A stretch of DNA of 35,317 bases from an uncultured Chlamydiae bacterium (GTDB taxonomy: Bacteria > Chlamydiota > Chlamydiia > Chlamydiales > SM23-39): positions 1 through 35,317 of the forward strand of contig CAISYW010000004.1 of the NCBI GenBank assembly GCA_903889795.1, in the 5' to 3' direction. Shown piece after piece: positions 1 through 6,867 of the stretch; position 1 is the first letter of the stretch, and every line of letters begins with the position of its first letter. The notes beneath the pieces are model-generated. The model made no database searches and had not been told where the DNA came from. It saw only the letters and a program-made list of their open reading frames with translations. The position numbers were made by a program, and so were the translations under genes.

Positions 1-78
1 CTTCATATTAGAAATATGGGCCGACTTACGATCGTCGATCCCCGAGGCTTTGGCCAAGCCGAAAATCCGATTTTTGAG

Positions 79-312
79 TCACGTTCGGTATAAAGGGGTT
101 TTCAATTGATCGAGGAGCAAAGCAGAAAGGAAAAAGCTGTCAGCTATTTGAATTTCTTGGATTTGCGGGTATTTGTCGAGCAGAGCAAAATATGAATCAA
201 GCCTCCGTGAATCCGTATATTGTCGATAAACATATGAAGAAAGGAGAGTAAATGCGGTTCCGGTCAGACCGCCCAAAATAAATCTATTTCGCATAAGAAC
301 AGGAAACATCAC
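79..312 (-). CDS. Small hypothetical protein with N-terminal hydrophobic segment
   Basis: I do not recognise this 77-residue reading frame. It opens with a short charged lead (RNR) and a hydrophobic stretch at about residues 11-27, so a membrane-anchored or secreted peptide is possible. The frame ends at a TGA (79-81) but stays open downstream of it to the window edge, another 26 codons. It could therefore be the 5' part of a broken longer gene. No convincing Shine-Dalgarno sequence precedes the ATG, and residue 7 (Met) is an alternative start. It may equally be a chance frame. Confidence 0.25.
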   Translation of the reverse strand: MMFPVLMRNRFILGGLTGTAFTLLSSYVYRQYTDSRRLDSYFALLDKYPQIQEIQIADSFFLSALLLDQLKTPLYRT

Positions 313-488
313 ATCACATAGAAATTTTTAGAAAGTTTGATTATTGCAAAAGATATTGTCAATGGAGTTTGAGAATATATCTTAATCTCTGCGAAGGAGA
401 AAAAGGATCACGAATCATAAAAAAAACAGCCCGGTATTGATGTATTTTGCTATCATAAAAACCTTTTTTATCGAGAAATGAGGATTTT

Positions 489-860
489 ATGAGAAGGTAC
501 CATCATTATGGGATTCCGACTGAAGAAAAACGTAAAGACGAAGCTTATGTCGAAGTAGGAGGTTTTAAGTTTTATTCCACTCCTTATGAAGCAAATAAAT
601 GGCATATACAATGGCATCGTTTTCCGGAAGGTCATGGATTGCCTGAATTAGTTACCAAGGTTCCACATATTGCTTTTCAGGTTGATGATTTGAAAGCTGA
701 GATAAAAGGGTGCAAGATACTTTTTGGCCCTTATAGTCCGTTGAAAGGGTACCATGTTGCTATGATTGAAGATCATGGAATTCCCATTGAGTTGGTACAG
801 ACAGAGTTAACTGATGAAGAACTTTCCGCTCTTGAACATGAGAAGTTTGGAAAATGCTAA
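489..860 (+). CDS. VOC (glyoxalase-fold) family protein, copy 1
   Basis: The 123-residue protein has the short beta-alpha-beta-beta-beta layout of the vicinal oxygen chelate superfamily: an N-terminal HHYGIPT strand, a central PHIAFQVDDL strand (about 59-68) and a C-terminal IPIELVQ strand (about 99-104). H6, H60 and E101 sit where metal ligands often occur in this fold. The substrate cannot be read from sequence. A GAGGA ribosome site lies just upstream of the ATG. The next gene (1035-1373) is a diverged paralogue in the same orientation, 174 bp away, so the pair arose by duplication. The fold call is fairly sure and the function is unknown. Confidence 0.7.
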   Translation: MRRYHHYGIPTEEKRKDEAYVEVGGFKFYSTPYEANKWHIQWHRFPEGHGLPELVTKVPHIAFQVDDLKAEIKGCKILFGPYSPLKGYHVAMIEDHGIPIELVQTELTDEELSALEHEKFGKC

Positions 861-1034
861 ATTTATTCTGAACGCAATTCATAAATCGGTTTTTGAATTT
901 GTTGTTGGTGATTGTATTTATATCCGCTCGCATTGATCGACTGATTCAATTTTCTCTGTTTTTGGAATCAAAGGATCTCGACTTAAATTCAATCCCCTCT
1001 CTTGTCAAGCTCGCAAATCCAAGGAGTATGAATA

Positions 1035-1373
1035 ATGGATAACAAAAAGTATCGTTTTAATCATATCGGGATACCGACTACACGAAAATTGAAAAATGAA
1101 AAATATCTTCCTGATTTAGATATCTATGTTTCTGGTTATGAAGAAAATGAATTTAACGTTGAATGGATGCGATATGGGAAACAGTGTAAAGCTCCAGATA
1201 TTGTCAAACGGTTGCCTCATGTTGCTTTCGAAGTAGATGATATTTTTGAAGCGATCAAAGGTCATGAAGTAATAATCGAGCCGAACGCTCCTTCCGATGG
1301 AGTGATTGTTGCTTTTATTCTGGTGAATGAGGCCCCGATAGAATTGATGCAGTGGGTTTGCGAGCGCTCCTAG
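1035..1373 (+). CDS. VOC (glyoxalase-fold) family protein, copy 2
   Basis: This 112-residue paralogue of the preceding gene shares the HIGIPTT start, the PHVAFEVDDI centre (about 61-70) and a PIELMQW end. H10, H62 and E103 match the possible metal-ligand positions of copy 1. An AAGGAG ribosome site precedes the ATG. It ends in a perfect 14-bp palindrome around the stop codon (CGCTCCTAGGAGCG). Its last 35 codons and roughly 60-70 bp beyond recur as a separate fragment at 3983-4155, so this gene marks the left edge of a repeat-bounded islet. Substrate unknown. Confidence 0.7.
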   Translation: MDNKKYRFNHIGIPTTRKLKNEKYLPDLDIYVSGYEENEFNVEWMRYGKQCKAPDIVKRLPHVAFEVDDIFEAIKGHEVIIEPNAPSDGVIVAFILVNEAPIELMQWVCERS

Positions 1374-1444
1374 GAGCGATAATGAAAATATGTGAAGGTG
1401 AAAATGAGGGCGGCTGGACGCGTTCAGAACGTTTTGATTGGAGG
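1270..1444 (+). repeat. Direct repeat, left copy (3' end of VOC gene plus downstream)
   Basis: Positions 1270-1373 match 3983-4086 with about 5 differences in 104 bp and no gaps. The match continues at lower identity (about 78% by eye) for roughly 60-70 bp past the stop codon. The two copies lie 2713 bp apart in the same orientation and enclose the unknown gene at 1594, the palindromic elements and the FkbM gene. Confidence 0.85.
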
Positions 1445-1593
1445 AAACTTCAAGAGAGCAATCGTTATTTGAGTTGGCTATTTTTTCATAAAGCGACGGG
1501 CTAAAGGGGAGAACAACTACAAGCAGCTAGAGCAAACTCGCAATTTTTCCACCTATCTTCAAAAATCTCTAGTAATTCGCGACATACGTCCGA

Positions 1594-2178
1594 TTAACTG
1601 AAAATTGTCCGCGAAATCAGATTAATTTCATGACTTGCCAATTCAGCAGAACGATAAGCCCCTTCACTCAGCAATTTAACAAATTTCGCATTATCCAAAC
1701 TTAACGCAACCAATCCTTCTGCACATCCAAACCGAATATAGGAAGAGAAGCAACGAATACCGCTTTCTAACATTTGACTTACTAGAAAAATTTTCAGCCC
1801 TGTCAATTTCTGAGGTCCCCATTGTTCTAACAAGAAATCAGAAAAATTTACTCTTCTTGAAGAGGTTAGGTTCCCAATGTGTGAATCACATTTTTTCACC
1901 CAAGCTAATCTCGGGCTCAAAATCCCCAAAATGGAATAGATCGTCATTTGAAATGAAAAGGCAACATCATCCCAAGAAAGAAGACTTGCTTTGTTAAGCA
2001 ATGAAGACTGACCGAAAAAAACAAAAGCTAGAGCACCAGCAAAGATAGACCTCACCACTTTTGCAACTGTTTGTATAGTGTCAACACAACTGCTAACGAC
2101 GTAATAGAGCCTACCAAAAATTTCATCCGACAGTGTCATCTGAGGTAAACAAATTCTACCAACTAAATCTGCAATCAC
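1594..2178 (-). CDS. Hypothetical protein with hydrophobic central segment
   Basis: I do not recognise this protein of about 194 residues. There is no ATG at its head. The longest frame starts at TTG (2193). A GTG at 2176-2178 preceded by GGAAGGGG at 5 nt is a more likely start, and an internal ATG at 2139 is a third option. A hydrophobic stretch (IFAGALAFVFFG) is followed by further apolar helices (for example MTIYSILGILSP), which suggests membrane association. It converges on the VOC pair and has no close partner on its own strand. It lies inside the repeat-bounded islet, so it may be accessory cargo. Confidence 0.5.
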   Translation of the reverse strand: MIADLVGRICLPQMTLSDEIFGRLYYVVSSCVDTIQTVAKVVRSIFAGALAFVFFGQSSLLNKASLLSWDDVAFSFQMTIYSILGILSPRLAWVKKCDSHIGNLTSSRRVNFSDFLLEQWGPQKLTGLKIFLVSQMLESGIRCFSSYIRFGCAEGLVALSLDNAKFVKLLSEGAYRSAELASHEINLISRTIFS

Positions 2179-2422
2179 CTTCTCCCCTTCCAATGGATTG
2201 AATAAATTTTACTTTTACACCTATCAGAGCGATAACTAGAAAATTTTTCCAAATTCTATAGACATAAGCACCTATTTAGCACAGCAAAGATTAAACTCGA
2301 GCTGCATTAACATCAAATCAAAATAACTTAAAATATAATTATTTCATTTTTTATAATTTAACTTTGTTTAATTACATTTATCGCCATTATCGTAAATATT
2401 ATATTCAAATTCCTTAATATAG

Positions 2423-2587
2423 CAAAACAACTTGAAAAAACGGAATTTTGACAAGGAAGCGCCCAAGATTTGAGCCAGGCAATACCGACGCGGAAGTAGC
2501 CCAACTTGAATAAGTTAGGCGATGGACGCGGGCTCAAAGATTGTGTCCGGTTGACGCTGCCAAAAACCGCTTTTTCAAGTTGTTTGG
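2423..2587. repeat. MITE-like palindromic element (about 165 bp)
   Basis: The outer ends are inverted copies: CAAAACAACTTGAAAAAACG at the left and CCAAACAACTTGAAAAAGCG on the opposite strand at the right. Inside, AGATTTGAGCC is mirrored by GGGCTCAAAGATT, and the centre has a small AACTTGAATAAGTT hairpin. The whole stretch is therefore one long imperfect inverted repeat, typical of miniature inverted-repeat elements. An 80-codon minus-strand frame covering it is best explained as a by-product of the palindrome. No transposase is encoded. Confidence 0.7.
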
Positions 2588-2618
2588 GTATAATTTGCAA
2601 CTGGATTTTTCATCTTTT

Positions 2619-2664
2619 GGTGGCTTTGTTCTCTAAATGCGCGCAATTAGAAAACAAAGCCACC
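2619..2664. repeat. 18-bp inverted repeat with GGTGGCTTTGTT arms
   Basis: The left arm GGTGGCTTTGTTCTCTAA (2619-2636) is mirrored at 2647-2664 with one mismatch and a 10-bp loop. The GGCTTTGTT core resembles terminal repeats of IS903-type IS5-family elements, and a similar solo sequence occurs at 17261. The neighbouring 61-codon minus-strand frame (2610-2795) runs through this hairpin and is not a convincing gene. The repeat may be a fused remnant of IS ends. Confidence 0.5.
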
Positions 2665-2791
2665 GCGCACAGTTGATGCAGCTTGCCTCGAACACATAAC
2701 ACGAGCCCTAAACCAAAAAAGACGTAGTAACGCTGAAGCGGATCTTTCCCCCAAAAATGATGCATTTTTTTGGAAGGAACTCTTTCTGTAA

Positions 2792-3562
2792 TCACTCAGC
2801 TAATTTGAACCATATGTCCTGCAAATCAAATTGTTTTCCGTCAGGTTCAGTACCTATCTGTAGCGTAGTTTTTTTATGAACGACAAAACCTAAAGAAGTA
2901 ATGAGTTCCAATAGCTGAGCTGGTGTCCAAGAATTGCGTCTCAACCAGCCTGAGTTGAATTCGCAAATAATATTCTTCACCATTCCTCGTCGGCATAGGT
3001 TCGACATTCCCCGTATAACGTTGGGCTCAGAACCCTCAACATCTATCTTAATGAGGTTAATCGGGCGTCCATCAGCAAGTAATGCGTAAGAATCGAGTGA
3101 AATCAAAGGCACTTGCAAAGGAACAAAATTAGGATCACTAAAAAAAACGCTAGGCGAATGAAGAGATTCGTTCATCGGCATATAAAGCGATATCTCTCCA
3201 ACACAGTCACCCACAGCAGAACGTACTAGGGTAACATTGTGTAGATGATTTTCATCAATAGTAGTCGCAATCACTTGAGCTGCAACAGAGCTCGGTTCAA
3301 AAGCAAATACATCTAAGGATCGATTATGAAGAGTAGACACAAGAGCTGTATACCAACCAAAATTTGCACCGATATCGACAAAACGATCCCCAGGGGCAAG
3401 ACATTCTAACACCCAGCCGGTCTGTTCTGGTTCGTAACTACCGTTTGCAATTTCTCTTTGAATTGCTTCGCTCAGATCAAGCCGCATTATCAATGAATGA
3501 ACTTTTATCTGAGTCAATTTCACATGTTTAGATTGAAAACCTTTTACTTTTGCATTAGCCAT
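2792..3562 (-). CDS. FkbM-family SAM-dependent methyltransferase
   Basis: The 256-residue protein matches FkbM-type methyltransferases: SAM-binding motif I FVDIGANFGWYT (about 61-72), the acidic-loop motif AFEPS (about 87-91), and the family signature IKIDVEGSE (171-179). Such enzymes usually O-methylate sugars or small molecules, often in surface-polysaccharide or secondary-metabolite pathways. The acceptor cannot be told here because no glycan genes surround it. AAGGAAG precedes the ATG. It is isolated between palindromic repeats and a gene-free AT-rich stretch and lies inside the repeat-bounded islet, which suggests horizontal acquisition. Confidence 0.85.
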   Translation of the reverse strand: MANAKVKGFQSKHVKLTQIKVHSLIMRLDLSEAIQREIANGSYEPEQTGWVLECLAPGDRFVDIGANFGWYTALVSTLHNRSLDVFAFEPSSVAAQVIATTIDENHLHNVTLVRSAVGDCVGEISLYMPMNESLHSPSVFFSDPNFVPLQVPLISLDSYALLADGRPINLIKIDVEGSEPNVIRGMSNLCRRGMVKNIICEFNSGWLRRNSWTPAQLLELITSLGFVVHKKTTLQIGTEPDGKQFDLQDIWFKLAE

Positions 3563-3982
3563 CTAACTTCCTTTTAAATAATTATTATATTCGTTAGTAA
3601 TTCTCTTTGATTCCCCAAATAGAGCAAAAAAATTATCCAAGTTATTTATTCAGGTATACTTTATAAAACTCACGCCAAAAAAGAACTTCATAAGTTCTTA
3701 TATTTCTGAAAAGAAAAAGAATCTACATATTATTCTAATCCTCTAAGTCATTCATTTTTAATTATCATCAAACAGCAAGAAGCACCAAAGTAACCACCAT
3801 ACATTTATAATAAATATATAAAACAAAAATTAAACGCTATAAATATTTATACATATAAAACCAAGCAGCAGTTCAAACTAATAAATCAATTAATCTGACA
3901 GGGATCACGTAATCGTTGGAAATTGAAGATTGCTTTATATACTGCTGTCGCCAAAAATCAAAGCTTCAGGCCGACAGCAATA
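3563..3982. other. AT-rich gene-free stretch
   Basis: No supported coding frame or RNA gene is seen here. The stretch is much richer in A+T than its surroundings. It contains a short hairpin AAGAACTT-CAT-AAGTTCTT at about 3688, and an inverted repeat (CTGCTGTCG near 3942-3950 and CGACAGCA near 3972-3979) lying directly against the start of the VOC fragment at 3983. That hairpin may mark a rearrangement breakpoint. Confidence 0.5.
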
Positions 3983-4086
3983 TAATAATCGAGCCGAACG
4001 CTCCTTCCGATGGAGTGATTGTTGCTTTTATTCCGGGGAATGAGGCCCCGATAGAATTGATGCAATGGGTTTGTGATCGCTCCTAG
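3983..4086 (+). pseudogene. Truncated 3' fragment of VOC gene (right direct-repeat copy)
   Basis: This fragment encodes the last 35 or so residues of the VOC copy-2 protein and ends at the equivalent TAG (4084-4086). There are three amino-acid changes (L to P, V to G, E to D) and no frameshift. It has no start region, so it cannot be a functional gene. Similarity continues past the stop to about 4155. The stop-codon palindrome is kept in altered form with TGATCG and CGATCA outer arms. Confidence 0.85.
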
Positions 4087-4266
4087 GATCGATCACGAAA
4101 ATATGGAAAGGAGAAATTGGGGGCGATGGGACGGATTCAGAACGTTTGACTGGAAAGGATTCTACGGAAAATTGCAAATTTTTCAGAATTGCTTAGAGGC
4201 AGTTTAACTGCGTTGAATGTTTTTTTGATTGGAAAGCAATCACAATTCATCTCTGGAAAATTCCTT

Positions 4267-5121
4267 TTACTTATGAAATAAAACCTTGTTGCAACTCATT
4301 TTTAAGGACCTTCCCTTCATACACCGATGGATAATCTGATCAAGCTCGTCTCTATAAGTTTGATCGAGAGTTCGGTCAAAATAAGGGATCAACTGAGAAT
4401 CTTCTTGCTGCAAATATTCATATAACCTTGATTTGATAAAACCATTAAGGTTGATGTGTTCAAACCAGACCTCTAGAACTCCCACTTCTTGTAATTTATC
4501 TAAAAGTTCTTCGATTTTATGTTCTATCGCAGTGAAATAAGGGAGGATAGGGCCTATAAAGGCATAGGTTGATACGCCATTATCATGAAGTTTTTGTAGA
4601 GCTTTGATTCTTTCACTCGATTTAGGTGCGCTGACTTCCAAGAATTGAGATACCTTATCATCAAGGGTGGTAACCGTAAAACCCACAGTGACATTTTTCA
4701 GACGTTTTAACACGTCCAAATCTCTGATCACTAGAGGAGATTTTGTTTGTATAGATATCTTTCCTTCGTATTCAAAATCTGCAAGAACCTCCAGGCATCT
4801 GCGGGTCAATCGGTACTTTGCTTCAAATCCAACATAAGGATCAGTTACAGAACTTAGAAATATCGATCCAAAATTCTTAGCTTTAAATCTGTTAAAGAGT
4901 TTTCCAAGCTCAACATGGAGAAGCTCCGGAGCGTTCTTTTTAACGTCCAAATAAGAACCCCACTCATCATGCGGGTGCTTCCAGCGAGCCATGCTGGCTG
5001 CATAGCAATACATGCAACCAAACATGCAACCATTGTAAGCATTGATGACCCAATCGGATGCTGGCAACCCAGATTTGACGAGAATAGATTTTGCTTCAAC
5101 TAGATTGAGTTTAACCGGCAT
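4267..5121 (-). CDS. SPL-type radical SAM protein (Rv2578c-like)
   Basis: This 284-residue protein carries an early CX3CX2C cluster motif, NGCMFGCMYCYA (C32, C36, C39), of the kind found in the spore-photoproduct-lyase-related radical SAM family (COG1533). The cysteines should bind a [4Fe-4S] cluster that cleaves S-adenosylmethionine. The core continues with the TDPY motif (about 93-96) and the IQTKSP strand expected of the TIM-barrel part. Family members in non-sporulating bacteria are mostly uncharacterised, so DNA repair is only one possibility. It lies downstream of tRNA-Thr and tRNA-Tyr on the same strand and may share readthrough from them. Confidence 0.8.
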   Translation of the reverse strand: MPVKLNLVEAKSILVKSGLPASDWVINAYNGCMFGCMYCYAASMARWKHPHDEWGSYLDVKKNAPELLHVELGKLFNRFKAKNFGSIFLSSVTDPYVGFEAKYRLTRRCLEVLADFEYEGKISIQTKSPLVIRDLDVLKRLKNVTVGFTVTTLDDKVSQFLEVSAPKSSERIKALQKLHDNGVSTYAFIGPILPYFTAIEHKIEELLDKLQEVGVLEVWFEHINLNGFIKSRLYEYLQQEDSQLIPYFDRTLDQTYRDELDQIIHRCMKGRSLKMSCNKVLFHK

Positions 5122-5272
5122 AGGTTGATTTTTGATCAGTTGTTTAAGGAAATTCTGGTCGCATTCTCGAATCTTTTTTCCTCGATAGTTTTAAATATTG
5201 CATACAGAAGCGGAAGCAAGCAAATTGCGAAAAGACAATACATAGCAAGAGCAAATCTCGAGGAAGATAATA

Positions 5273-5354
5273 TGGGGGTGGCTGGACTCGAACCAGCGGA
5301 GGCCGAAGCCGGGGGATTTACAGTCCCCTGCAATTGCCGCTATGCGACACCCCC
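5273..5354 (-). tRNA. tRNA-Tyr (GTA)
   Basis: On the minus strand the sequence folds as a type II tRNA. The acceptor GGGGGTG pairs with CACCCCC and has discriminator A. The anticodon loop contains GTA, and a long variable arm (CCCGGCTTCGG region) is present, as usual for bacterial tRNA-Tyr. The T-arm reads CTGGTTCGAGTCCAG. No CCA is encoded. It follows tRNA-Thr by 49 bp in the same direction. Confidence 0.95.
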
Positions 5355-5403
5355 AGAAAGAAGGAGGAAGTTCCATGCCATAATCAAAACATGGAAAAAA
5401 TGA

Positions 5404-5476
5404 TGCTGGCGAAAGGAATTGAACCCTCAACCATCCGATTACAAATCGGGCGCTCTGCCAATTGAGCTACGCCAGC
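5404..5476 (-). tRNA. tRNA-Thr (TGT)
   Basis: On the minus strand the acceptor GCTGGCG pairs with CGCCAGC. The anticodon stem-loop CCGATTTGTAATCGG carries TGT, and the T-arm reads GAGGGTTCAATTCCTTT. No CCA is encoded. Its 5' end is only about 20 bp from an IS200/IS605-type right end, so its promoter must lie inside that remnant or further upstream. Confidence 0.95.
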
Positions 5477-5495
5477 AAAACGAACAACGAGTTTT

Positions 5496-5770
5496 TGACA
5501 TCCTCCCCTTCCTAAAGGAAGGAGATTCCTACGGCCTCAAACCACGGTGGTTTGATGACTTCGGCGGGTTCCTGCTTCACAGACCCTCTAACGAGGGATC
5601 TCCACAGGCTACTAAGCGATATCCTCGCTCTGGAGTCTCTTAGTTATCGAAACTCGGCTGAGAGAATAGCTAAGGGAAGGAATTATGGGAAAGAAGAAAT
5701 TAATAGACACGCTAACTCTGCCCTAAAGGACGAGGTTCGAGCGTGTCCCCGTGATCAAAAAGAAGGAATC
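5496..5770 (-). mobile_element. IS200/IS605-family right-end remnant (omegaRNA-like), no intact tnpB
   Basis: Read on the minus strand, the stretch ends as many IS605/IS1341 elements do. There is a GTGAAGCAGGAACCCGCCGA box, a hairpin TCAAACCAC-C-GTGGTTTGA, then GGAATCTCC, a CCTTCC-TTTA-GGAAGG hairpin and GGGGAGGATGTCAA. In intact elements this tail overlaps the 3' end of tnpB and the omegaRNA scaffold. Upstream, no convincing TnpB frame survives. A perfect inverted pair GACACGCT / AGCGTGTC (5706-5713 and 5740-5747) could be a left-end hairpin, which would make this a non-autonomous mini-element. The left boundary is uncertain. Confidence 0.65.
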
Positions 5771-5782
5771 ATTCAATAAGTC

Positions 5783-5998
5783 TTAAGATTTGTCAGAAGG
5801 CGGCTCTGAATCTGTGGGAGGAGCTTTTTGTTCAGTAAAGAACCGGGATTTAAAGAGATGAGACAAACCTTTTACTTTGGTTTGATCTTCAATTTTACGG
5901 GCAGACATGCCCTTATGGCTCAACTTGGCCTCACAGCACTTCTTAAATTTTTTACCTGATCCGCAAGGACAGGGATCATTGCGTCCAACTTTTTCCAT
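5783..5998 (-). CDS. SEC-C motif zinc-binding small protein
   Basis: The 71-residue protein starts MEKVGRNDPCPCGSGKKFKK and completes a CPCGSGKKFKKCC zinc-binding motif, the SEC-C motif also found at the C-terminus of SecA. The rest is basic and low-complexity. In SecA this motif contacts SecB and ribosomes. The role of stand-alone SEC-C proteins is mostly unknown. The longer open frame upstream (to 6193) crosses the divergent ttcA promoter, so the internal ATG at 5998 is the sensible start. It is divergent from the TtcA-like gene. Confidence 0.8.
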   Translation of the reverse strand: MEKVGRNDPCPCGSGKKFKKCCEAKLSHKGMSARKIEDQTKVKGLSHLFKSRFFTEQKAPPTDSEPPSDKS

Positions 5999-6061
5999 AT
6001 ATTTTCTTAATTTGTAGTAGTTCAATATTATAACATATTTTCTTCCGAATTGTCCATTCCT

Positions 6062-6091
6062 ATTGACCTTGAGGGTCAATAACGGTAAAAT
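6062..6091 (+). promoter_or_regulatory. Sigma70-type promoter with overlapping inverted repeat
   Basis: TTGACC (6063-6068) and TAAAAT (6086-6091) are separated by exactly 17 bp, a good housekeeping-type promoter directed at the TtcA-like gene. The inverted repeat ATTGACC-N5-GGTCAAT (6062-6080) covers the -35 box and half of the spacer, where a repressor could bind. The expected transcript start is about 6098, which excludes the ATG at 6094 as the start codon of the next gene. Confidence 0.6.
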
Positions 6092-6114
6092 ACATGCATT
6101 CAAAGATTTACGAT

Positions 6115-6867
6115 ATGAAAATTGATTTACCAATCGCCAGATTGCCCTGGAACGGTCTGGGCGATGAGCTCGAGAGCGCTTGCCGCAAGGCAATTTATGA
6201 CTTCCATCTGTTAGAAAATGTCCAGAAAGTCGCCATCGCTTTGAGCGGCGGCAAGGATAGCCTGAGCCTTCTTTACCTGCTCCATGCCTTACGAGGCAGA
6301 GGATTTCCTTTATTCGACCTCATCGCAATTCACGTCAGCGGAGAATTTTCTTGCGGCGCAGGAATTGATGAAGGATTTCTGAAAGGAATTTGCGATGAGC
6401 TCAGCGTGCCGCTCATCGTCAGAAACTCGACAATCAAACAAGATGATCTCGAATGTTATTCTTGCTCCAGAGACAGACGCAAACACATTTTCGATGCTGC
6501 CAAAGAGAACGGAGCTACGACTGTGGCCTTTGGACACCACCGCGATGATAGCGCCCAGACTTTACTGCTCAATTTGCTGCACAAGGCCGAATTTGCCGCG
6601 ATCCTTCCCAAACTCTACATGCAGCGCTATGGCGTAACAATCATCCGGCCATTGATCTATATCAAAGAAGAATCTCTAAAAATTTTTGCCAAGCAATATG
6701 GATTTTTACGCATCAGCTGCCAATGCCCCGTAGGACAAAACTCCCGAAGAAAAAAAGTAGACCGGCTGATCAAAGAAATGGAAGAAGAATTTCCTCACGC
6801 GCGTAGCAACTTATCACGTGCCGCTCTTTTATATGGATCAGACAAGGCAACTCGATCAGTTAACTAG
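6115..6867 (+). CDS. ttcA: TtcA-like PP-loop tRNA thiolation enzyme
   Basis: This PP-loop ATPase belongs to the TtcA/TtuA group. Counting from the upstream ATG at 6094, the ATP-binding SGGKDS motif is at 51-56, the CYSC pair (C121, C124) precedes RDRR, the HHRDD motif follows at about 148-152, and a third cysteine lies in the CQCP stretch (about 209-211). In TtcA these cysteines hold a [4Fe-4S] cluster and the enzyme makes 2-thiocytidine at position 32 of tRNAs. I place the start at 6115 (250 residues) because the upstream promoter leaves no room for the ATG at 6094. The 3' end overlaps the convergent outer-membrane gene by 4 bp. Confidence 0.85.
   Translation: MKIDLPIARLPWNGLGDELESACRKAIYDFHLLENVQKVAIALSGGKDSLSLLYLLHALRGRGFPLFDLIAIHVSGEFSCGAGIDEGFLKGICDELSVPLIVRNSTIKQDDLECYSCSRDRRKHIFDAAKENGATTVAFGHHRDDSAQTLLLNLLHKAEFAAILPKLYMQRYGVTIIRPLIYIKEESLKIFAKQYGFLRISCQCPVGQNSRRKKVDRLIKEMEEEFPHARSNLSRAALLYGSDKATRSVN

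Noticed and set aside
2358..2600. 80-codon minus-strand reading frame
   Set aside because: It covers a long imperfect palindrome with terminal inverted repeats and has no ribosome site; the repeat explains the open frame.
2610..2795. 61-codon minus-strand reading frame next to the FkbM gene
   Set aside because: It runs through an 18-bp hairpin and overlaps the end of the FkbM gene; no protein features are visible.
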